DNA from: Gemmatimonadota bacterium
GTDB lineage: Bacteria; Gemmatimonadota; Gemmatimonadetes; Longimicrobiales; Gaopeijiaceae
Assembly: GCA_022822325.1 (NCBI GenBank)
Contig: JAJEBW010000045.1
Coordinates: 1 to 64,000, forward strand
DNA length: 64,000 nt
Reading direction: 5' to 3'
Positions 7,848 to 16,305 of this stretch are shown here, in pieces (positions within the stretch are counted from its first letter, which is position 1; the number at the start of each line of letters is the position of its first letter). The notes under the pieces were generated by a model. That model was not told where the DNA came from. It worked only from the letters and a program-made list of their open reading frames with translations, and did no database searches. A program made the translations under genes and the position numbers.

Positions 7848-9668
7848 TCAGTCGGCGATTTCTCGCGTCACGGGATGGGATTCCTCGAGGAGGCGGCCGC
7901 CGGGCCAGCCCGAGAGGATGGCCGAGAAGAGTCCCGCCGGACCCCCGGCCCGGACCAGGAGCAGGCCCTCCCGGTGAAACTTCGGCAACCGCTCGCCCCG
8001 GCGCGACCTGGGCATTCCTTCGGCGACGCCCCGCGCTCCAACGATCACCTCCTCGCCGCTGACGACGAGCTCGCGGTGCAGCGCATCGGCAATCCGCCTC
8101 CGCGTCCATCCGGCCTCGCGGTAGGTCGCATAGTGTTCCGGCGAGATGACCAGCACCGCCGGGGCCCATTCGCAGAGCTTCGGGTGTCCCACCGCCCGCA
8201 GCGCCATCGCCAGCGACCGGGTGAGCTCGCCCGGCCTCCGCGCCCTCTGGTCGCTTACGCCCTGAACCCCTTCCCCCGCGAACACCGTTACCGCGCTCCT
8301 GCCCGGCGCCACTCCGCGCGAAACGGAAAGCGGTTCCCAATGCGGGTCGCTCTCGTCCTCGGCAAAGCAGAAGGTGTACTTGCCCGGCGATCCCAGCGTC
8401 GCGCGATCGATCTCGCCCGGACGCCCGCCGCCGACATTGCGCACCACCAGATTCACCGCCCGCCCGATCGTCGCGTTGGCGCGGTTGCCCTGTCCCAGCG
8501 CATTCAGCCCCGCATTCATCCCGATCCGCCGCGCGATCGGTCCGTTCACGATGATGACCGGGCCGGAGTGGCAGGTGCTGCAGGTCACTCCGTGCAGGGT
8601 GAAACCGGGATCGAGGGCGGCCTCCAGCGCAGCCAGCACCACCGGCAGGTACTCGGGGCGGCACCCGGCCATGACCGCATTGATCGCCGCCTTCTCGATC
8701 GTGCAGGGCGCCAGCTTGGGGGGAATGAGGCCGACCACCTCATGCGGGTCGCGCCGCGTGCCGCCCAGCATTCGCAGAATTCGTTCCGGCGTCGGGGGGA
8801 CGACGGGCAGGCCGTCGGTCCAGCCGCGATCGTAGCAGAGTTCGACCGGATCGGTCTCGGGGGCCGCCTCGACTCTCCGCGCGCGGATCCCCGTCTCGCC
8901 GTAGCGCACCGTCAGCCGCTCGCGCATCCCGGGCTCCTGCGTTCGCGAGCCGCACCCGGGACGGTGGGGCGGGAGGCCTTCGCCCAGGTCGGCGATTCCG
9001 GTCAGCGCGCGCCAGTCGTCGCGGATCCACCCGATGGCGCGGCCGGTCTCGGTGCCGGTTCGGGACGCCTGGTGGGTCGGGAACGTGGCGTTCGTTGGCG
9101 ACGCGCGGTTGGTTCGGGGCGCGGGACTTGTTGGGGGCGCGAGGCTTGTTCGGGACGCGGGACTTGTTGGGGGTGCGAGGCTTGTTCGGGACGCAGCGTC
9201 GGGGCTGTTCTCCCTTTCGTCGGCAGGGTGCGGTGCGCGGTCGCCAGGCGCGGTGGGCGGCGGCGCAGCGGCCGGGTCCATCCCCGGCTCCATCCGGATC
9301 AGCGTCGGGACGGTTTCGATGCCGAGGCGAAAGGAGCGCTCCAGGGCGCGGTCGTCCACGGCGAGGGGCGCGAGCCCGGGACCGAGAAAGGCGCCGTCGT
9401 CCTGCCAGACGATGGCGAGGTCGCGGCCGGAATGCGCGATCTCGTGCAGGACGGGAAGGACCAGGTGGCAGGTCTCGCATTCGTCCTTGACCACGACCAC
9501 GAAGCGGGGGGCGGCGGGTTGGCCGCCAGTGGACGCACTCCGAGCGGCATGATCCACGGACCGCCGACCATCGCGGTGGGCGTTTCCCGCGCGGGAGGTC
9601 GCGGGAGCCGGGGCCGCGCCATGATCGGGCGGTGGTTGGGGGGTGCGAGGGCCGTCGAGCGGGGTCAT
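7848..9668 (-). CDS. Thioredoxin-like domain fused to a UGSC-associated uncharacterised domain
   Basis: A 606-residue protein. Residues of about 54-145 look like a thioredoxin fold: strand FVVVVKDE, redox motif C64-E-T-C67, and a cis-Pro region IETVPTLIRM. A low-complexity Pro/Ser/Thr linker follows (about 150-205, including two 12-residue repeats). The C-terminal part of about 370 residues has conserved blocks CYDRGWTDGLPVVPPTPER, AAINAVMAGCRPEYLPVV, IVNGPI, NALGQGNRANATIGRAV and GSPGKYTFCFAEDE. I know this as a widespread hypothetical family found beside UGSC proteins but not as a characterised enzyme. It has its own CxxC (C363-S-T-C366). The gene ends 87 bp before the selenoprotein start, suggesting co-transcription and a thiol/selenol relay. 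The start at 9668 gives a non-conserved N-terminal tail and is uncertain. Confidence 0.75.
   Translation of the reverse strand: MTPLDGPRTPQPPPDHGAAPAPATSRAGNAHRDGRRSVDHAARSASTGGQPAAPRFVVVVKDECETCHLVLPVLHEIAHSGRDLAIVWQDDGAFLGPGLAPLAVDDRALERSFRLGIETVPTLIRMEPGMDPAAAPPPTAPGDRAPHPADERENSPDAASRTSLAPPTSPASRTSLAPPTSPAPRTNRASPTNATFPTHQASRTGTETGRAIGWIRDDWRALTGIADLGEGLPPHRPGCGSRTQEPGMRERLTVRYGETGIRARRVEAAPETDPVELCYDRGWTDGLPVVPPTPERILRMLGGTRRDPHEVVGLIPPKLAPCTIEKAAINAVMAGCRPEYLPVVLAALEAALDPGFTLHGVTCSTCHSGPVIIVNGPIARRIGMNAGLNALGQGNRANATIGRAVNLVVRNVGGGRPGEIDRATLGSPGKYTFCFAEDESDPHWEPLSVSRGVAPGRSAVTVFAGEGVQGVSDQRARRPGELTRSLAMALRAVGHPKLCEWAPAVLVISPEHYATYREAGWTRRRIADALHRELVVSGEEVIVGARGVAEGMPRSRRGERLPKFHREGLLLVRAGGPAGLFSAILSGWPGGRLLEESHPVTREIAD
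9120..9191 (-). repeat. Two tandem 36-bp units in the interdomain linker
   Basis: Units 9120-9155 and 9156-9191 differ at one base (C/T at the 20th position) and keep the reading frame, encoding a 12-residue Ser/Pro/Thr/Arg-rich repeat. A decayed partial unit lies on the lower-coordinate-numbered side near 9100. The repeat sits in the flexible linker between the thioredoxin-like and C-terminal domains, so linker length is probably variable between strains. Confidence 0.85.
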
Positions 9669-9752
9669 GCCGGAAAGCTGGCGAGGCGTGGCGGTCGCGA
9701 CAAGGGGGACCAGGCGCGTCCCCCGGTCGAAGATCCCGACGGTCCCGTCCGC

Positions 9753-12500
9753 CTATCCCAGCCAGTAGCTCAGCTTCACCATGAAGACATCCGAACCCGG
9801 CTGGTCGAAGAGGGTGCCCAGGTCGTTGCGGAAGGAGAAGGCGCCGTCGCGGCTGTAGTGATCGCGTCCCTGCGACCAGACCACGAAGAGCGTCGAGCCG
9901 GGCCGGTATTCCCAGCGCAGCACCGCATTGGAGCGCAACTGCTTGAAGCTGAAGTCCGGTCGCCGGAAGGCTTCCTCGCTGCCGTCCCCGTCGATGTCCG
10001 CCAGGAGCGAACCCTCACCGTCGGCGCGCGTGCCCACGGGCGCGAAGCGGTCGGCGAAGCGCTCGGCCCGGGGCTCCTCCACCCGCCGGAAGTCGTCGTA
10101 GCGGCCCGCCGAGACGAAGGGCTGCGCGTAAAGCTGCAGCGAGAGCGTCGGCGAAAAGGTCCAGTCGGCGCGCGCGGTCAGCCCGGCCGTGGTCTGGTTC
10201 AGCCGCCCGAAGAGGTAGTCGTTCGCCTCCAGACCGGTGTCGGCAAGGTCGGAATCGCCGGCGACGGGGAATCTTCCCACCCACTGCACGCCCTCGTCGG
10301 TCCAGTTGACGAAGGGTCCGGCGGAGATCGTTGCGCGCGAAGACGGCCTCCAGCGCAGATTGCCGTCGGCCCCGAATCGGTGCGAATCGGTGTCCGGGTT
10401 CACCCCCCAGTTTCCCCCCGCCTCCACCTGCAGCGCCTTGCGCGAATCGGTCCACATCCCGAACCACCCGCCCCACGACGGGTCCCGCCGCAGCATCGGG
10501 CCGCCCCGCAGCGAGGCGTTGCTCAGTCCCGAACTCTCGCGCATCGCTCCCGCGTAGGCGCCCCAGAAGTTCTTGAAGGTCACGTTGCCGTTGACGTTGG
10601 CGCCCTTCTGAAAGGCCTCGCCGCCCAGGCTGTACGGAGTCCAGGCATTGAAGTTGACGCTCCAGCTTCGCAGATGCTCGGTGGGCTGGTAGTGCTGGTA
10701 GGCGACCCAGACGAAGGGGCTGACGAAGTCGGTCTCGCGCATGAAGCCGAGGTCGTTGGAATCGAAGCCGGGCGAGCGCGCCATTCCGCCGCCGGCGAAG
10801 CGCCAGAACCCGCCCGCGAGCTTGCCGAAGAGCGCCGAAGCCGCCCAACCGCCCAGCGAGGTGCGCCCGGGGTCGAACTCGGTGTGACCGGCGTCGGGAC
10901 GCTGGAAGTAGCGCGCGGGGGAGCGTTGGGTGCGAGCGACCGCCTCGGCCGAGCCGCGCACCGTCGAACCCAGGAGGTAGCCCTGAAACATGAAGCGGTC
11001 ATCGCCGAATCGGTGCCGCGCATCGATGCCGCCGGTGTAGGCGCGGTCGTGCAGATCGAGGGCCGCGGCGCCGCTCCGGTCGCGGGCGGTCCAGGTGGAG
11101 ATGACGCCGACCGCGCTCCGGCCATCGCGGAAGTCGCGGACCAGGCGCGCCATTCCATGGTGCCCCGCCGGTTCGACGAGCTGGTCTCCGAGCGGTCCCG
11201 ATGCGTCGGCGGTCTGCGCATTCTCCTGGGCCGTGAGCGCGTGCAGCAATCCGATCGACCAACCCGACCGCGTCTTCCCCGAGAGCTTGGCGGCGCCCAG
11301 GATCCGCGTCCGTTCCGGCGCGTCGGCGTAGGCGGCGCCCCGTGCCCGGCCGCGCGGCGCCCGCCCGATCCGCCGGGAATAGAAGAGTCCCTCGCTGGCC
11401 ATGTCGCCGTCGCCCTCCGAGAAGCGGAAGGCGAAGATGTTCGATCCCTCCGCGAAGAAGGGCCGTCGTTCGGGCAGGAAGGTCTCGAAGGCGGTGAGGT
11501 TGACCTGCGCCGGATCGGCCTCCACCTGCCCGAAGTCGGGATTGATCGTCAGGTCGAGGGTGAGGTCGGTCGTGATCCCGTACTTGACGTCCGCGCCCGC
11601 CGCCGAGGAGAGATCGCGGGGATCGTGGAAGGGATCGGCGGCGCTCCCGGGCGCGGCCTCCATCCGCAGGAGCGAGTAGGGCATGACCTCCACGCGGGCC
11701 GGGGGCGAGAGATCGCGCAGCCCCTCCAGCTCGCCGAAGCGCGAGACCAGCGCGCCGTCGCCCTTCGAGATCGGGGCCCAGAGGCTGCGTTCCATGTGCC
11801 GGGCCACGAAGCGGGCGAAGTTGATTCCCCAGGTCTGCCGCGCGGCTCCGTCGAAGCGCAACTGCGAATACGGGATCCGGAACTCGGCGGTCCATCCCTC
11901 CTCGTCGGTCTGCGTCGCCACCTCCCAGACCGCGTCCCAGGCGTCGTCCTCCTGCACATCGTCGTACATGTAGCCGTCGGACTTGACCCCCGCCGGATTG
12001 ACCCCGAAGCGAAAGGCCGTGCGGCGGTCGTGGTAGCTGTCGATCACCACGTCCACCCAATCGGAGTGCGGCCGGTCGTCGCGGCGTGCCAACTGCGCCA
12101 CGATCGAGTCGGGCGCCGAATCGAAGGCGCGAATGCCCACGAAGATTGCCTCGGCGCCATAGAGCACCCGGACTTCGGTTCTCTGCGAGGGACGCGCACC
12201 CTCGTCGGGCTCGAAGACCACGAAGTCCCGCGCGACGGCGGCGGCCGCCCAGTCGGCCTCGTCCAGAAGGCCGTCGATCCGGGGCTCCGCTCCGCCCAGC
12301 CTGTGAGCCGGCAACGACGGCGGCGCCGCGCGCGTCCCGGCGGCGGTCGCAACGGCCGCCTTTTCGGGCGACTGACCCGGGAGGGCCTGGGGCGCTCCAC
12401 CCACCACCGCCACCGCTCCGCCCAGCCACCACACCGCCCCCCGCACACCCATCCTCGTCCCCAGCCCCCGCACCCACGTCGAGAAATGCACCACGTCCAT
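9753..12500 (-). CDS. CBM9-like / DUF5916 outer-membrane protein
   Basis: A 915-residue protein. The ATG at 12500 is chosen because a strong GGGGGAGGGG site lies 7 bp upstream; an ATG at 12539 has none. A signal segment (AVWWLGGAVAVVGGA) ends near PGQ. Residues of about 70-260 match the CBM9-like fold: PRIDGLLDEADW, YGAEAIFVGIRAFD, RRTAFRFGVNPAGVKSDGYMYDD, and a WTAEFRIPYSQLRF strand. The rest matches DUF5916, with DLTLDLTINPDFGQVEADPA, NLTAFETFLPERRPFFAEGS and many amphipathic strands ending in YWLG, as in an outer-membrane beta-barrel. In this phylum the family is common and unassigned, possibly linked to carbohydrate or peptide uptake. It is transcribed divergently from the dapF homologue. 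Confidence 0.85.
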   Translation of the reverse strand: MDVVHFSTWVRGLGTRMGVRGAVWWLGGAVAVVGGAPQALPGQSPEKAAVATAAGTRAAPPSLPAHRLGGAEPRIDGLLDEADWAAAAVARDFVVFEPDEGARPSQRTEVRVLYGAEAIFVGIRAFDSAPDSIVAQLARRDDRPHSDWVDVVIDSYHDRRTAFRFGVNPAGVKSDGYMYDDVQEDDAWDAVWEVATQTDEEGWTAEFRIPYSQLRFDGAARQTWGINFARFVARHMERSLWAPISKGDGALVSRFGELEGLRDLSPPARVEVMPYSLLRMEAAPGSAADPFHDPRDLSSAAGADVKYGITTDLTLDLTINPDFGQVEADPAQVNLTAFETFLPERRPFFAEGSNIFAFRFSEGDGDMASEGLFYSRRIGRAPRGRARGAAYADAPERTRILGAAKLSGKTRSGWSIGLLHALTAQENAQTADASGPLGDQLVEPAGHHGMARLVRDFRDGRSAVGVISTWTARDRSGAAALDLHDRAYTGGIDARHRFGDDRFMFQGYLLGSTVRGSAEAVARTQRSPARYFQRPDAGHTEFDPGRTSLGGWAASALFGKLAGGFWRFAGGGMARSPGFDSNDLGFMRETDFVSPFVWVAYQHYQPTEHLRSWSVNFNAWTPYSLGGEAFQKGANVNGNVTFKNFWGAYAGAMRESSGLSNASLRGGPMLRRDPSWGGWFGMWTDSRKALQVEAGGNWGVNPDTDSHRFGADGNLRWRPSSRATISAGPFVNWTDEGVQWVGRFPVAGDSDLADTGLEANDYLFGRLNQTTAGLTARADWTFSPTLSLQLYAQPFVSAGRYDDFRRVEEPRAERFADRFAPVGTRADGEGSLLADIDGDGSEEAFRRPDFSFKQLRSNAVLRWEYRPGSTLFVVWSQGRDHYSRDGAFSFRNDLGTLFDQPGSDVFMVKLSYWLG

Positions 12501-12706
12501 CGTCAACCCCTCCCCCTTCTCGAACCCTCCCGGGCCCATCCATGTCGTCTGTTGTCAGCGTTGCGGCGCCCCGGCGAAGTTTCTCTTCGGCGATCCGTCC
12601 CCGGCGGCGCGTCCCGGCGATTTTGTCGGGCGGCCGGGTTTCCGCGACGGGGCCGAAGGGCGGTTTTCCGCAACGGGCCGATAGGACGAGGGAGGGGGAG
12701 AAAAGG

Positions 12707-13858
12707 TTGCGAAAAGGTTTCAGAGCGGGTTTCGCGGAGCGGCGGGCGGGCGCGGGTCGCAAGGGCGGAACGACGGCATACTCGGCGGGTGGGGCGCGCG
12801 CGGGTCTGGCAGCGGCGGGTGCGTCGCCGGGTGCGTCGCGGATCGGCGCCGGGGCCGGGCCGGAAGGCTCCGCGGGGGCGACGACGAACCGGCCGCGGCC
12901 GCGCATTCGTCCCCACTTCTTCAAGGCGCATGGCCACGGCAACGACTACCTGGTCTTCGAAGAGGGCGACGGTCCGGTGCTGACCGCGGAGGCCGTGCGG
13001 CGCATCTGCGATCGGCGCCGGGGCGTGGGCAGCGACGGGATCGTGGTGGTGGAGGCGGGGAGAAGGGGGATGGGGCGCGGCGAGGTCGCGGTTGCGGAGG
13101 GCGCAGGGGTGGGCGCGGCGTTGCCCGGGACGGGGGAAGTGGGGCCGGTCCGGCTGCGGATGTTCAATCCCGACGGGGGCGAGTTCGAGCGCAGCGGGAA
13201 TGGACTGCGAATCGCGGCGGCGTGGCTGCGACGGCGGCGTCAGGTCGGCGGCGACCCCTTTCCAGTGCGCGTCGGCGGCGACCGGGTCGAGATGCGGGTC
13301 GGTGCGGCGGATCAGTCAGGAGTGCGCGACGCCGCGGTGGAGATGGAGCGCGCGGAGTTCCCGGTTGGGCCGCCCTTCGTTGCGCCGGGTGCGGTCGGAC
13401 GGGACGGCCGGGTCCGCCTGGCGGTCGATCGGCCAAAGAAGGAGGAGCGCGTCGTCAGGGCCGTGGCGGTCTCGATCGGCAATCCGCACGCGGTGATCTT
13501 TGGCGAGGGCTGGACCCGGGGCGAGATCGTGCGCCTGGGGCCGCGAATCGCCACGCACCCCGCCTTCCCGCAGGGAACGAATGTACAGTTCGCCGAGCCC
13601 CCGCGCGGTCGCCGCCTTCGGATCCGGATCTGGGAGCGCGGCGTCGGACATACGTTGTCGTCGGGAACCTCGGCCTGCGCGGCGGTGGCGGCCGCGGTGA
13701 GGACGGGGCGGTTGGCGCCCGGCCGCGCCACCGTCGCGATGGAGGGGGGCGCGATGGAGGTGACGGTTTCGGCCGACTGGAGGGTGGGGTTGCGGGGACC
13801 GGTTCAGGATATCTGCACCGGGACGCTGGCGCCCGGGCTGCTGGCGCAGATTCCCTGA
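12707..13858 (+). CDS. dapF: Diaminopimelate epimerase-like protein with Ser/Ser active site
   Basis: DapF-fold protein of about 383 residues from a TTG at 12707 (GGAGGGGGAG site 6 bp upstream). An in-frame ATG at 12542 lacks a site, and the true start could be nearer the conserved FFKAHGHGNDYLVF at about residue 71. Conserved blocks follow: RGVGSDGIVV, FNPDGGEFERSGNGLR, SIGNPHAVIF, THPAFPQGTNVQF, ERGVGHTLSSGTSACAA. DapF converts LL- to meso-diaminopimelate in lysine and peptidoglycan synthesis using two cysteines. Here the positions expected to be Cys in CGNG and ACGTG are Ser at about 163 and 319. It may be a Ser-type subfamily or act on another substrate. The N-terminal Gly/Ala/Arg-rich extension is also unusual. 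Confidence 0.8.
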   Translation: MRKGFRAGFAERRAGAGRKGGTTAYSAGGARAGLAAAGASPGASRIGAGAGPEGSAGATTNRPRPRIRPHFFKAHGHGNDYLVFEEGDGPVLTAEAVRRICDRRRGVGSDGIVVVEAGRRGMGRGEVAVAEGAGVGAALPGTGEVGPVRLRMFNPDGGEFERSGNGLRIAAAWLRRRRQVGGDPFPVRVGGDRVEMRVGAADQSGVRDAAVEMERAEFPVGPPFVAPGAVGRDGRVRLAVDRPKKEERVVRAVAVSIGNPHAVIFGEGWTRGEIVRLGPRIATHPAFPQGTNVQFAEPPRGRRLRIRIWERGVGHTLSSGTSACAAVAAAVRTGRLAPGRATVAMEGGAMEVTVSADWRVGLRGPVQDICTGTLAPGLLAQIP

Positions 13859-13910
13859 CCCGGCGAGAGCGTTCCAGTGGGCGCGCCGGGACCGGATTCA
13901 GGCCGAATGT

Positions 13911-13941
13911 CGGACAGTCCGTTCACCTGTCCATATGGACA
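13911..13941. other. Two adjacent perfect palindromes between convergent genes
   Basis: CGGACAGTCCG (13911-13921, five-base arms around one A) and TGTCCATATGGACA (13928-13941, 14-bp perfect dyad) lie in the 90-bp gap between the convergent dapF and propeller genes. Neither is followed by a T-run on either strand. They could be a transcription-stopping structure or a protein-binding site; the sequence does not decide which. Confidence 0.45.
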
Positions 13942-13948
13942 ACGGCGA

Positions 13949-15115
13949 TCAGCGCACGACCCGCAGCCTCACGACATACTGGATCTCGAGCTCGTCCTCG
14001 GTGACCGCCGTGACGGTTCCGTCTCCAAAGACCGGAAAGGGCTCGTCTTCGATCGGCACGGGCGGAGCGACCGGCCCGAGGTAGCGGCCGCGCTCGTCGA
14101 AGACGTCCCACACTCGAATCGGCGTCTCGCCGCGTTCCACCCAGATCCACCCGTCGGCGCCCACCGAAAATCGTTGCAGGATGCGCTTGTGCTCCGGCAG
14201 GCTCCGCGCGGGAATCCCCCGGGCGGTGGCGATGCTGTCGCGCTCCCGGCCCTCCAGCCGGGGACGCGGCCGCTCCAGCCGCACCGTGCGAATCGTGTCG
14301 CCGCTCCAGGTCGTCTCGTGCAGCTCGAAGGAAGAGGTGTGCGCCAGCCAGAGATTGCCGTTGTTGCCCACCGTCCAGACGATCCGCGGGGAATGAGGGG
14401 TCGGCGCAACGGTCATCACGCGGCTCTGCGCGTCGACGCCGCGCATGCCGCGCGTCCGCAGGGGGAGGTTCGACTCGATCCTGGGCACCGCGAGCGTGTC
14501 CAGCGGCACGATCTCCGGCCCGGGAGCGTACCTCACGATCGCCCTTTCGTCCGGGTGCCAGAGGTGAAAGCTCCGCGCGGAATCCACCCATGCCAGCCAC
14601 GGCAGACTGGCGGCGCGCCCCGACCCGAAACGCTGCGTCGCGAGGGTCTCGCCCGCGGCATCGAAGACGGTAAGGCGGTGGTGCATCGCATCCATCGCCC
14701 AGAGGAAGCCCGAAGGTTGCCAGGCGATTCCCGCCAGCATCGAAAACTCGCCCGGACCCTCGCCATTTCTTCCGATCGTCCCCAGGCACTCTCCCTGGGC
14801 CGAAAACACGCGGATCTCGTTCACCTGAAAGTCCGCCACATGAATGCGCCCGGAACCGTCCACCGCGATCGAAAACGCCCGGCCGAAGCTGTCGCAGATT
14901 TCCTCCAGCGATCCGATCCTCAGGTCTTCCACCAGCGTCGGGGCCTGAACCCCCGCGAGCCCCGGCAGATCGGGATTGGACACCACGACCCGTCCCCCCG
15001 GCAGCGTGTCCACGCGGATGGCTTCCTGCGCCCCCGCGGCGCCGGCGAGCGCGAAGAGCGGAACGCAAGCCGAAAGGAACGGACTCTTCATCGCTCTTGT
15101 CATTGCACTTGTCAT
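13949..15115 (-). CDS. Exported six-bladed propeller (NHL-like) protein
   Basis: A 388-residue protein. The start chosen is the ATG at 15115, which has an AAGGAG site 8 bp upstream; ATGs at 15103 and 15091 are in frame. A signal peptide (SPFLSACVPLFALAGAAGAQ) follows. The body contains blade motifs typical of NHL/6-bladed propellers: FSIAVDGSGRIHVADFQVNEIRVF, G.GPGEFSMLAGIAW, and GADGWIWVERGETPIRVWDVF. Such proteins are numerous in Gemmatimonadota; the function is presumably binding in the periplasm or on the surface. It lies downstream of lptG on the same strand with a gap of about 120 bp that holds a duplicated ribosome site (separate entry). Confidence 0.75.
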   Translation of the reverse strand: MTSAMTRAMKSPFLSACVPLFALAGAAGAQEAIRVDTLPGGRVVVSNPDLPGLAGVQAPTLVEDLRIGSLEEICDSFGRAFSIAVDGSGRIHVADFQVNEIRVFSAQGECLGTIGRNGEGPGEFSMLAGIAWQPSGFLWAMDAMHHRLTVFDAAGETLATQRFGSGRAASLPWLAWVDSARSFHLWHPDERAIVRYAPGPEIVPLDTLAVPRIESNLPLRTRGMRGVDAQSRVMTVAPTPHSPRIVWTVGNNGNLWLAHTSSFELHETTWSGDTIRTVRLERPRPRLEGRERDSIATARGIPARSLPEHKRILQRFSVGADGWIWVERGETPIRVWDVFDERGRYLGPVAPPVPIEDEPFPVFGDGTVTAVTEDELEIQYVVRLRVVR

Positions 15116-15144
15116 GGCACTTGCTCCTTCATGGCACTTGCTCC
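15111..15144 (-). repeat. Tandem 17-bp duplication of a ribosome site plus start codon
   Basis: Units 15128-15144 and 15111-15127 each carry GGAGCAAGTGCCATGA on the minus strand, differing only at the last base of the unit. The first ATG (15132) opens a six-codon reading frame MKEQVP whose TGA overlaps the second ATG (15115), the probable start of the propeller gene. The arrangement could make a translationally coupled leader peptide, or it may simply be a recent slippage duplication. Confidence 0.6.
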
Positions 15145-15237
15145 ATTGGGAAATGGCGCTATCCCCCCGGGTCTCCTTCCCGGTGAGGAATCCTGTCGCA
15201 AAGGGACGCAGGCCCGGGTCGGGACGGTTCGCCCGCC

Positions 15238-16305
15238 TCAGGTCCGCACCCGCGCCAGCAGGAGCAGCCCGATCACCAGAAAGACGAAGTTCGGAATCCA
15301 GGCCGCCCAGAAGGGGGGCAGGGCGCCCGCCGCCCCGATCGCGCCGAAGACCCGCATCAACAGTATATAGAGGATGGTGGATCCGAGCGAGACCCCCACA
15401 CCCAGCGCCGCTCCGCCCTTCTTCACCGTGGTCGCGAGGGGCGCGCCAAAGAGCATGATGACCAGGGTCGCCGCCGGGATCGACAGCTTCTGGTCGCGCT
15501 TGACCAGGAGTTCGCCCGGATCGCCCCCCGAACGGTAGATCGCCGCGGCCCGTCTCCCCAGCTCCTCGTAGCTCATCTCGTCCTCGTTGGCGGGTTCGTC
15601 GCGCAGCTCCTCCGGCGCCGCCGCCAACCCCGGCCGCCGGTAGCGGTCGAAGGTATAGGAGGCCTCGCGGCCATCGGGTCCGATCACGCGCAGGATGCCG
15701 TCCTGCAGAAGCCATCCCTCCGCGGCGGTGTGGAATCCCTGGCTGGCCCATACATGGCGCAACGCTCCGTCGTCGTCGCGGCTCTCGATCAGAACCCGGT
15801 CGATCGATCGATTCGAGACGAAGAGCTGCTGAATGCTGAGCGTTTCCCCGGCCTCGGTCCGATGGACGAAGTTGTTGCGCCAGTCGCTCCGCACCTCGCG
15901 GTCGCCGAAGACCTCGGCGGCGCGGCGATTGCTCGAGGGAACCACCGAACCCAGGAAGAAGACGCCCGCGGTGAGGACCAGCGCGACTGGCCAGAGCGGC
16001 AGAATCAGGCGGTGGAAGGAGATGCCCCCGGCCTTGGCCGCCAGGATCTCGCGGTGAACGGTCATCGAGTTGACGGTGAAGACGGCCGCGACCAGCGCCG
16101 CGATCGGCGCCGACCACACCATGAAGTGCGGATACATGTAGAGGTATCCGAGCGCCTGGTCGGCGATCGTAAGCTCCCGGTCCGCGAAGAGCCCCGAGCG
16201 CTCCGAATGGTCGCCCAGGACGAAGATGATCGGAATGCTCGCCACGGCAACGCCAAAGATCCAGGCGAAGGTCGATGCCACCATGCGGTCGAGGGTGCGG
16301 ATCAT
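15238..16305 (-). CDS. lptG: LPS export permease LptG-type (LptF/LptG family)
   Basis: A 355-residue inner-membrane permease. There are three hydrophobic segments near the N-terminus (STFAWIFGVAVASIPIIFVL; FMVWSAPIAALVAAVF; LILPLWPVALVLTAGVFFLG), a periplasmic beta-jellyroll region of about 110-265, and three C-terminal segments ending FVFLVIGLLLLARV. The VHREILAAKAGGIS stretch after the second helix is the usual coupling region to LptB. LptF/G with LptB extract lipopolysaccharide from the inner membrane for the LptC-A-D bridge. The ATG at 16305 overlaps the lptF stop by 4 bp. The F/G assignment follows gene order only. Confidence 0.87.
   Translation of the reverse strand: MIRTLDRMVASTFAWIFGVAVASIPIIFVLGDHSERSGLFADRELTIADQALGYLYMYPHFMVWSAPIAALVAAVFTVNSMTVHREILAAKAGGISFHRLILPLWPVALVLTAGVFFLGSVVPSSNRRAAEVFGDREVRSDWRNNFVHRTEAGETLSIQQLFVSNRSIDRVLIESRDDDGALRHVWASQGFHTAAEGWLLQDGILRVIGPDGREASYTFDRYRRPGLAAAPEELRDEPANEDEMSYEELGRRAAAIYRSGGDPGELLVKRDQKLSIPAATLVIMLFGAPLATTVKKGGAALGVGVSLGSTILYILLMRVFGAIGAAGALPPFWAAWIPNFVFLVIGLLLLARVRT

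Noticed and set aside
9120-9191. Short CRISPR-like array
   Set aside because: Two directly abutting units with no spacers, in frame inside a coding region.
12542-12544. ATG as start of the dapF homologue
   Set aside because: No ribosome site, and it would place about 125 non-conserved residues before the first family motif while lying in the promoter zone of the divergent gene.
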